From the NCBI GenBank assembly GCA_049965775.1, contig JBMFVX010000051.1, positions 1 to 18,584 of the forward strand: a DNA stretch of 18,584 bases, written 5' to 3'. The stretch comes from JABEVB01 sp049965775. GTDB lineage: Bacteria > Planctomycetota > Phycisphaerae > WQYP01. The translations under genes and the position numbers were made by a program. The notes below the pieces were generated by a model. It had not been told where the DNA came from. It did no database searches and saw only the letters and a list, made by a program, of their open reading frames with translations. Positions 7,893 through 14,060 of the stretch are shown in pieces (position 1 is the first letter of the stretch; the number at the start of each line of letters is the position of its first letter).

Positions 7893-8816
7893 TCACCTCA
7901 GCATCAAACTAAAGCCAAAACCACACAGCAAGCTCGCCGCCACCAGCAGCGTCGGCACATGGGTGAGTCGCAGCCGGGCCATCAACGATTCGACCAACCC
8001 AATCGCCACAGCCACCCCAAGCATTTCCGCCGCAAAAACCACCCAATTCAGCGCCGGCGACGCCGACGGTACAGGCGGCACAAAATGCAAAAACAAAGCG
8101 GCAAACACAAATAACTTCACGGCGGCACCATAGTTAACCAGCGCCAGCAGTGGGCCGCTATGATCCAACACCATTACTTCATGAATCATAGTAAGCTCGA
8201 GATGTGTGGCGGGGTCATCCACGGGAATACGCGCATTTTCGGCGAGCAGTACAATAAACATGCCCACGGCGGCAAGCATAAGCGAAGCGACCGGCAGCAT
8301 CGCAAACGCATGCTCCGCCGGAGCACGCAACATCGTATTGAGACTTAACGAACCCGAAAATTTAATCAGCACCAACAAGCCCAACATAAGCGCCGCTTCC
8401 GAAAGGCACGCAAAGGTAACCTCGCGCGCTGCGCCCATGCCTTCAAAGGACGAGCCTGTATCCAAAGCGGCCAAGCTCGTAAAAAACCGTGCCAATGCCA
8501 GTACATAAATCAGCAGAATCACATCACCCTGAAAATGCAGCGGCGCAGCCGACGCTCCAAACGGAACCAGCAGTCCGCCAAGCAGCACCGCAACCAAAGT
8601 TACCATCGGCCCCGCTCTGAATATCCATGTCGTGGTCTTACTTAATACAATCCCCTTACGCAGCAATTTATACAGGTCGTAGTAGGGCTGCAGCAGCGGC
8701 GGCCCCTTGCGTCCGGCCAGCAAAGCCTTGGTACGCTGTATAAGCCCCAGCATCAACGGCGGCGCTGCGGCCAGCAGCACCAGATGCATTACCGTGTTTA
8801 TCAGCAACAAAGCCAC
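7893..8816 (-). CDS. HyfC/HycD-like (NuoH-type) membrane subunit
   Basis: The product is 307 residues with about eight hydrophobic segments. The start is GTG 8816 with AAAAGGGA about 9 bp upstream. Family blocks are clear: GRKGPPLLQPYYDLYKLLRKG region near residues 36-56, LDTGSSFEGMGAAREVTFA in the middle, and ENARIPVDDPATHLELTMIHE near residue 195, where the acidic residues correspond to the quinone-chamber or E-channel loop of NuoH. This subunit docks the soluble arm (large and small subunits) onto the membrane arm and passes the conformational or electrostatic signal to the antiporter modules. It keeps the hydrogenase-4 type of the ENxRxPVD motif. It follows the second HyfB-like gene after a 69-bp gap, the largest gap in the operon. 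Confidence 0.9.
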   Translation of the reverse strand: MALLLINTVMHLVLLAAAPPLMLGLIQRTKALLAGRKGPPLLQPYYDLYKLLRKGIVLSKTTTWIFRAGPMVTLVAVLLGGLLVPFGASAAPLHFQGDVILLIYVLALARFFTSLAALDTGSSFEGMGAAREVTFACLSEAALMLGLLVLIKFSGSLSLNTMLRAPAEHAFAMLPVASLMLAAVGMFIVLLAENARIPVDDPATHLELTMIHEVMVLDHSGPLLALVNYGAAVKLFVFAALFLHFVPPVPSASPALNWVVFAAEMLGVAVAIGLVESLMARLRLTHVPTLLVAASLLCGFGFSLMLR

Positions 8817-8885
8817 TTCATGTATCCCTTTTTATAGCGGTGCACCCTATCGCATCCGTCCCGTGGACATTTGGCACAATCGGTA

Positions 8886-10871
8886 TCACCACGCGACGGT
8901 TGCCAGCAGCACCAGCAGCGCAACGAGCACATACAGCAGGTATCTGCCCACCGGCTGCGACTGCAAAGGCCTAACCCTGCCCGCCAGCCGCGCAGCCATG
9001 CGAAACCCCGGCAAAAGACCGCGGCCCAGAACCGTATCCGGAAATTCAACCGAAGCACTCGCCGTCTCCGGCGCAAAACCCTGCACTTTTACGCTTCTGC
9101 GGCGCGGCAATAGTATGGCCCGATATGCATCAGTCAACATACGAACAAATGATCTCGCGCTGTATTGCATCCGTGATGTCGGCGCTCCATAGCCGCAACC
9201 CCATGTTGCCGGTGCCGCGCCAGGCCGTGGCCTTACTCGATAGACCAGCCAAGCCCCCAGCAGTAAAGCCGCCGTCAGGCCGCCAAAAATCAGGCTCAGC
9301 TTCTGCAGCGGCTCCACAGCCGCCAGAGCTGGCCGCGGCACAAAAGCAGCGGCATCCCAGCGGGCGATGGCTCTTTCCAACAGGCCCATCACCAATGCCG
9401 GCACCAGCCCCAGCACAACACAACCAAACGCGAGAACCCACATCGGCGCAATCGCCAAAACGCCGGCCTCATGCGCTTCGGCCGCCTGCGAACTCCGTGG
9501 CAGCCCAAGAAATGTCGCCCCAAAGAGCTTAACAAACCCCGCCAACGCCATTGTGCCCGCGACCGCCAACGCCGGCGCGGCCAATGCCAGCCACGCAAGC
9601 CGTATGCCTGCTGGCACCAGCGCACAATTGAACAAGCCCAGGTAAATCATCCATTCGCTGATGAAACCGTTGAGTGGAGGCAACCCGCAGATCGCCGCCG
9701 ACCCAAGGGCCATAAGACCGGCGGTTCGAGGCATCCGATGGGCCAGGCCGCCAAGCACCTCAATCTCACGCGTGCCGGTCGCATGGAGCACATTGCCCGC
9801 CCCCATAAACAGCAGCGGCTTAAATAAACTATGATTTAAAATATGCAGTAAAGCGCCGCCCAACCCCAGAAAAATCCATAGCGGCTGCCCCACGGCGCGG
9901 CCAACCACCGCCAAACCAATGCCCATCAGTACGATGCCGATATTTTCCACGCTGCTGTAGGCCAAAAGTCTTTTATAGTCGCTCTGCGCCAGCGCAAAGA
10001 TAATGCCCCCCAGGCTCGTGGCAGTTCCGATCACCAGCAGTAAAACGCCCCACCAAATCGGCGGCATTGCCCACTGCGTGCTCACCATCACCACGCCAAA
10101 CACACCCATGGCCAACCCGACGCCCGAAAGAAAACCAGAAACGTGGCTCGGCGCATTGGCGTGCGCGCCAGGCAGCCAGACATGCAGCGGCATAAAGCCC
10201 GCCTTAAGCCCAAAACCCACAACGCCCAAAATAAAAATGCCTGTCGCAAGCACCGATGAGCTGGACGTCGGCAGCACCGGCCAGAGCGCAAACGAACCCG
10301 TAGCCGCCCTTAAAAGCGCGAACATCCCCATCAGCGCCAATGCGCTCAGGTGCGCCGCAACCAGATAAATCCATCCGGAATCCGTAGCGCCGACATCATC
10401 ATCGTTTGTGCTGATCAAAAAAAATGTCGCCAGCCCCATCACCTCCCACGCCATTAAAAACAGAACCGCATCACGCGCCACCACAATCAGCATCATGGCT
10501 GCGGTCAGCAACCCCCAACACAACCGCAATTTTCTGCCATTGCGCCGGTGGCGCGCCTGCGGCCAATAGGCAAGGCCATAAATCGCCCCCAGCGACGAAA
10601 TGCACACAATCGGTATTAAAAATACGATCCCCATCGCATTAAGCCCGATTGCAAAGCGACCCCATGGTAGCGACCATGGCTCGCTTAGCCCGGCCGGGGC
10701 AGCGGCAAATGCCAACTGGAGCCCCATCGCCGCTAATGCCGCCAGCGACGCCGTCACGATCATGGCAACTGCGATCCACTCCCCGGCCGACGAGCGCCGC
10801 GACATCAAAACACCCGGAACTCCACTGCCGGCAGCCAGCAAAGTTGCCAAAATAATCAAATCCATCACCAT
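8886..10871 (-). CDS. HyfB-like (NuoL/M-type) antiporter-like subunit, second copy
   Basis: The product is 661 residues, the usual HyfB size. ATG 10871 has GTGGA 6 bp upstream; ATG 10865 is also possible. The core carries Glu143 (MAWEVMGLATF), Lys223 (GFGLKAGFMPLHVWLPGAHA) and the later blocks SDYKRLLAYSSVENIG, LLHILNHSLFKPLLFMGAGN and ICGLPPLNGFISEW. At the place of the second channel lysine (31 residues after Lys223) there is Ala254 in VGLAMGVFG. The C-terminus has the HyfB-type tail with WGCGYGAPTSRMQYSARSF and a final transmembrane segment. It is a clear paralogue of the gene just upstream, sharing the same block order, so the pair arose by tandem duplication or ancient paralogy. It probably forms a second pump module or a structural one. 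Confidence 0.9.
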   Translation of the reverse strand: MVMDLIILATLLAAGSGVPGVLMSRRSSAGEWIAVAMIVTASLAALAAMGLQLAFAAAPAGLSEPWSLPWGRFAIGLNAMGIVFLIPIVCISSLGAIYGLAYWPQARHRRNGRKLRLCWGLLTAAMMLIVVARDAVLFLMAWEVMGLATFFLISTNDDDVGATDSGWIYLVAAHLSALALMGMFALLRAATGSFALWPVLPTSSSSVLATGIFILGVVGFGLKAGFMPLHVWLPGAHANAPSHVSGFLSGVGLAMGVFGVVMVSTQWAMPPIWWGVLLLVIGTATSLGGIIFALAQSDYKRLLAYSSVENIGIVLMGIGLAVVGRAVGQPLWIFLGLGGALLHILNHSLFKPLLFMGAGNVLHATGTREIEVLGGLAHRMPRTAGLMALGSAAICGLPPLNGFISEWMIYLGLFNCALVPAGIRLAWLALAAPALAVAGTMALAGFVKLFGATFLGLPRSSQAAEAHEAGVLAIAPMWVLAFGCVVLGLVPALVMGLLERAIARWDAAAFVPRPALAAVEPLQKLSLIFGGLTAALLLGAWLVYRVRPRPGAAPATWGCGYGAPTSRMQYSARSFVRMLTDAYRAILLPRRRSVKVQGFAPETASASVEFPDTVLGRGLLPGFRMAARLAGRVRPLQSQPVGRYLLYVLVALLVLLATVAW

Positions 10872-10911
10872 CGCGAATCCACTTCACGGGCCAAGGCCCG
10901 CAAGCCTTTCT

Positions 10912-12933
10912 TCACGGAGCCAGCATGTGGCGCACAATCGTCCACACCGGCACAAGCGTCAGCAGCAGCACAAACAGCGCCAGTAGTATGTACAGCAGGT
11001 ACCTTTGAATACTCCCCTGATGCACGCGCCGCATCGGTCGCAAAAGCAACTGCAGCCACCGCCAAAACCGAAACAACAGCCGATCGGTAACCAGGTCCGG
11101 CACGTCAGAATGAAAACTTGCTCGGCCGGCAAAAATGCCCGCGGGCGCAGCACCCTGCTGCACCGGCAGCAGCACCCATCGCAGCATCGCCACCAACATT
11201 TGCGCCAACGACGACGCCGTATATTGCATGCGAGCGGTCCCCTGTACGTAACCGCATCCCCAGGTAGGCTCCGCTCGTCGCAATCGCATAGATCTGCTTC
11301 GCCGCATCAGCAGCCAAATCAGCCCCGCCCCAGTCACCAATGCCAATGCGGCAATGCTTAGCTCGCGCCACGGAACCGCTGTGGACAGCCGCTCGCTGCC
11401 GCCCATTGGCCACGCCCATACACCAACCGCATGCTCCAGCGGCGTCAGCACGACCATCGGAAACAATCCAATGACAAGACACATCACCGCCAAAACAACC
11501 ATCGGCACACGCATCGCGAGGCCAGCCTCACGCGCCCGCGATGCCTGTTTGCTGCGCGGCATTCCTAAAAACACAGCCCCGTATACTTTTACAAAACAAG
11601 CCAACGCCAGCGCGCCGGCCACCGCCAACGCCACCGCCGCCAGGCTTACAGCCGCCCAGCCTCCGGCCCCCGCATGCGTCGCTGGCACCAATGCCCCCAT
11701 ATACACCAGCAATTCACTTATGAACCCATTCAGCGGCGGCAGGCCGCAAATGGCCCAAGCGCCAAGCAGAAACAGCGCGGCCGTCCATGGCATCAGCCGT
11801 GCCAATCCGCCCAGCGCATCAATTTTGCGACTGCCCGTCGCCGATATCACGCTCCCAGCGCCCAAAAACAACAGCGACTTAAATAGTCCGTGATTCCAAA
11901 CATGCAGCAGACAGCCCGCCATGCCCAACAGCACCCACATCGGATGCCCCTCGGCCACGCCAATCAGCGCCACCCCCAGCCCCATAAGAATAATCCCGAT
12001 GTTCTCAATGCTGTGATACGCCAGCAGCCGCTTAAGATCATGCTGCCCCAGCGCAAACGCAACGCCGAAAACAGCGCTCATCGCCCCCAACGACAACACA
12101 ACAACACCCCACGCCGCCGGCGGCTGCGGCAGGCACATCAAAATACGCAGCAACCCATAAATGCCCATTTTCAACAGCACGCCCGACAGCGTCGCCGATA
12201 CATGGCTTGGCGCATTCCCGTGGGCGCCGGGCAGCCAAAAATGTAGCGGCATCAGGCCCGCCTTTATCCCAAAGCCAAGCAGCGCCAACAGAAAAATGCT
12301 CAGCCGCACCAACGCTCCATCGGCCGGTGGTATGGCCGCCAACACATACGAATGCGTAGCCGCATGCATCAGGGCAAAAACCCCAAACAGCGACAACGTC
12401 CCCACATGCGTCGCCACCAGATACACCCAGCCTGCCTGCCGTGTGTCGGCCCGTTCATCTTCCGTGCTTATCAAAAAGAAGCCCGCAACCGCCATCACCT
12501 CCCACGCCGTTAAAAACACCACCGCATCGGCTGCAAGCGTCACCATCGCCATCGCAGCAATCATGAGGCCGTACACAAACTGTAATTTCTGCGCCGTGCG
12601 TCTGCGACGCGCCTGCGGCCAGTATCCCAACCCGTAAATGGATGCTGCCGCTCCCACAACAAAAATAAGCACCAAAAAAAATGCCGCCAGCGCGTCCAGT
12701 TTCAAGTGCATCGCAATACCCGGCAACACGCCCGGGTACTGTATCACCAAGGTTTTATTGCCAACCAAGGCCGCCAAACCGGCCCCAGCACCCAGAACTC
12801 CCGCCAACGCCATACATGCACTGGCCACCCATTGCCCCCACGCGTACCTGCCTTTGGATAGCAGCCCCCATGCGCCGCTTAGCCCAGAGAGCACCACTGC
12901 CAGCAAAATCAAATTCATCCACACACGAATCAT
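10912..12933 (-). CDS. HyfB-like (NuoL/M-type) antiporter-like subunit, first copy
   Basis: The product is 673 residues from ATG 12933; ATG 12918 (MNLILLAVVLSG) is an alternative, and neither has an ideally spaced ribosome site (GAGG lies 2 or 17 bp away). The frame is open to 13014, but that part overlaps the regulator gene and is not hydrophobic. Channel residues are all present: Glu145 (TAWEVMAVAGFF), Lys224 (GFGIKAGLMPLHFWLPGAHG) and Lys255 (SGVLLKMGIYGLLR). The 31-residue spacing of the two lysines equals that in NuoM. Further blocks are HDLKRLLAYHSIENIG, NHGLFKSLLFLGAGS and WAICGLPPLNGFISE, and the tail has WGCGYVQGTARMQY. This is the best candidate for a fully active ion-pumping subunit. 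It follows the regulator after 28 bp. Confidence 0.9.
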   Translation of the reverse strand: MIRVWMNLILLAVVLSGLSGAWGLLSKGRYAWGQWVASACMALAGVLGAGAGLAALVGNKTLVIQYPGVLPGIAMHLKLDALAAFFLVLIFVVGAAASIYGLGYWPQARRRRTAQKLQFVYGLMIAAMAMVTLAADAVVFLTAWEVMAVAGFFLISTEDERADTRQAGWVYLVATHVGTLSLFGVFALMHAATHSYVLAAIPPADGALVRLSIFLLALLGFGIKAGLMPLHFWLPGAHGNAPSHVSATLSGVLLKMGIYGLLRILMCLPQPPAAWGVVVLSLGAMSAVFGVAFALGQHDLKRLLAYHSIENIGIILMGLGVALIGVAEGHPMWVLLGMAGCLLHVWNHGLFKSLLFLGAGSVISATGSRKIDALGGLARLMPWTAALFLLGAWAICGLPPLNGFISELLVYMGALVPATHAGAGGWAAVSLAAVALAVAGALALACFVKVYGAVFLGMPRSKQASRAREAGLAMRVPMVVLAVMCLVIGLFPMVVLTPLEHAVGVWAWPMGGSERLSTAVPWRELSIAALALVTGAGLIWLLMRRSRSMRLRRAEPTWGCGYVQGTARMQYTASSLAQMLVAMLRWVLLPVQQGAAPAGIFAGRASFHSDVPDLVTDRLLFRFWRWLQLLLRPMRRVHQGSIQRYLLYILLALFVLLLTLVPVWTIVRHMLAP

Positions 12934-12961
12934 GGCCTCATCATGCACGCGGATACATCCA

Positions 12962-13705
12962 TCACATTGAGCTACCCAGCGCGGCACTGGCTGCCGCTGC
13001 AGCGTCTTTACCACTCAACACCGCGCCGCCGGCAACAACGCCAGCCTCGGCCCGCTCGAGTGTGGCAAGAATTTCATCTCGCGACGCCTGCCGGCGCACC
13101 GCATCCTTAAAGGCCGCATTGCGCAACGCAAACCCCAACCGCGACAGCAACTGCAAATGCGCACGAACCGTCGGGCTTATCAGCGTAAAAAGCACGTTCA
13201 CCGGCTGCTGGTCCAACGATCCAAAATCAACCGCATTTTCCAAAAAACAAAGCGTAATCATGGGGCGATCAAGGTGCAGCACAATCGGATTGCGCACATG
13301 CGGAATGGCAATGCCATCGCCAATGCCCGTCGAGCCAAGCGCTTCCCGGGCAAGTAATACCTGATACAAGAATGCTCGATCAACCTCATCAGGCAGACGC
13401 ATAATTTCCACCACCGATCGCAGCACCGCCTCTTTATTTGTGCCGCTGATGCGGTAATACACACCCCCGTCGCGCAAGGCCTCGCTCAGCGGCGGTATGG
13501 GCGATTCTAACCCCTCGGTTTCGCGAAATATTTCAGGCGATACCTGAATCTTGCGCGAAGTTGCCCACTCCAGCAGTTCGGCTCGATTGAACCGGTATTG
13601 CTCATTAATTTGATACGCCGGTATAACCCCAAGCTTAATCCACCGGTAAATGCTCTTTTCTGAAACATTTAGCAGATGAGCCGCATCTTTTACTGTTAAT
13701 TTCAC
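12962..13705 (-). CDS. Excisionase-type HTH regulator fused to a PTS EIIA (PtsN/fructose-type) domain
   Basis: The product is 247 residues from GTG 13705, with AAGGGTGGGA about 7 bp upstream. Residues 1-50 are a MerR/excisionase-like winged HTH (LTVKDAAHLLNVSEKSIYRW, LGVIPAYQ, YRFNRAELLEW). Residues 70-220 are a PTS EIIA domain of the fructose/PtsN type. The active-site histidine is His126 in GIGDGIAIPHVRNP, so it could be phosphorylated by HPr or NPr. The last 25 residues are Ala- and Gly-rich and look unstructured. As first gene of the operon it likely regulates it, with DNA binding set by the phosphorylation state. This is inference from position and architecture. No EI, HPr or sugar permease gene is in the window, so a transport role is unlikely. 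Confidence 0.85.
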   Translation of the reverse strand: MKLTVKDAAHLLNVSEKSIYRWIKLGVIPAYQINEQYRFNRAELLEWATSRKIQVSPEIFRETEGLESPIPPLSEALRDGGVYYRISGTNKEAVLRSVVEIMRLPDEVDRAFLYQVLLAREALGSTGIGDGIAIPHVRNPIVLHLDRPMITLCFLENAVDFGSLDQQPVNVLFTLISPTVRAHLQLLSRLGFALRNAAFKDAVRRQASRDEILATLERAEAGVVAGGAVLSGKDAAAAASAALGSSM

Positions 13706-13741
13706 GTGCTAATCCCACCCTTTTAATGTACAACACAAGTC

Positions 13742-13770
13742 ATTATATATCTGATGTCCATAAATGTCCA
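13742..13770 (-). promoter_or_regulatory. Sigma70-type promoter of the regulator/Ehr-like operon
   Basis: On the minus strand TGGACA (13765-13770; 5 of 6 to TTGACA) and TATAAT (13742-13747; 6 of 6) are separated by exactly 17 bp. Transcription would start near 13735, leaving a leader of about 30 nt before GTG 13705. The TGGACA of the -35 box is also one unit of the repeat described separately. A second TATAAT lies farther upstream (13773-13778) without a good -35 box. Confidence 0.7.
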
Positions 13771-13790
13771 CTTATTATAACTAATGTCTA
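13754..13790 (-). repeat. Helically phased TGGACAT repeats, candidate operator
   Basis: Read on the minus strand, three copies of a 7-mer occur: TGGACAT at 13754-13760 and 13764-13770, and the variant TAGACAT at 13784-13790. Their spacings are 10 bp and 20 bp, one and two DNA turns, so all lie on the same face. They overlap the -35 box and the spacer of the operon promoter. Such spacing is what a cooperatively binding regulator would use. The excisionase-type HTH protein encoded just downstream is the natural candidate, but this is not shown by the sequence. Confidence 0.5.
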
Positions 13791-13953
13791 AACAAGACTA
13801 AACCCACCACAACCCAAGGACAATATTCCTTGCCAGCCCCCACTTACCCGCTGGCTTGCCGCTGGCCAAACGGGGAGCCTCCCTCTTGTGTGCGGGCCGC
13901 AACAACTGAACTCCGAACGCCGCCCGGAAAATCGGCTGCTCTTCACTCAATCA

Positions 13954-13987
13954 CTGGTTGAACCTCCACAACCAGCCACGCTACAAT
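13954..13987 (+). promoter_or_regulatory. Candidate uvrA promoter overlapped by an inverted repeat
   Basis: TTGAAC (13958-13963) and TACAAT (13982-13987; 5 of 6 to TATAAT) are 18 bp apart, placing a start near 13994 and a leader of about 67 nt before ATG 14061. The -35 box lies within a perfect inverted repeat, CTGGTT (13954-13959), 10 bp, AACCAG (13970-13975). This could be an operator, for example for a damage-response repressor, but it does not match a LexA box I know. The rest of 13706-14060 shows no gene; there is a direct repeat CCGCTGGC near 13850-13866 and nothing else recognisable. Confidence 0.4.
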
Positions 13988-14060
13988 TCAGGGTTCGTTT
14001 CCACGCAGGATGTCGCCTTGGCACAAGCGCATCTGTGTGGATCGAGTTTCGGAGAACCCG

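Noticed and set aside
7305..8114. Long plus-strand open frame of 269 codons
   Set aside because: It is antisense to the HyfE- and HyfC-like genes and is rich in His, Gln and Arg, as expected from the complement of hydrophobic codons.
3460..13014. Formate hydrogenlyase or hydrogenase-4 (H2-producing) operon
   Set aside because: Subunit order fits, but both nickel-binding motifs of the large subunit are missing, and there is no formate dehydrogenase or maturation gene here.
3460..13014. Respiratory complex I (nuo) operon
   Set aside because: The small subunit has hydrogenase-type CxxC, the large subunit is a NuoC-D fusion ending like HyfG relatives, and HyfE and HyfB types replace NuoK, J, L; no NuoA, E, F or G.
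12934..13014. Longer start for the first HyfB-like protein
   Set aside because: The extension is polar and overlaps the end of the regulator gene; HyfB proteins begin directly with a membrane helix.
13786..13798. GTCT-5-AGAC dyad as a LexA site
   Set aside because: The arms are only four bases, the site is about 260 bp from uvrA, and it matches no LexA consensus I know; it may be part of the TAGACAT repeat.
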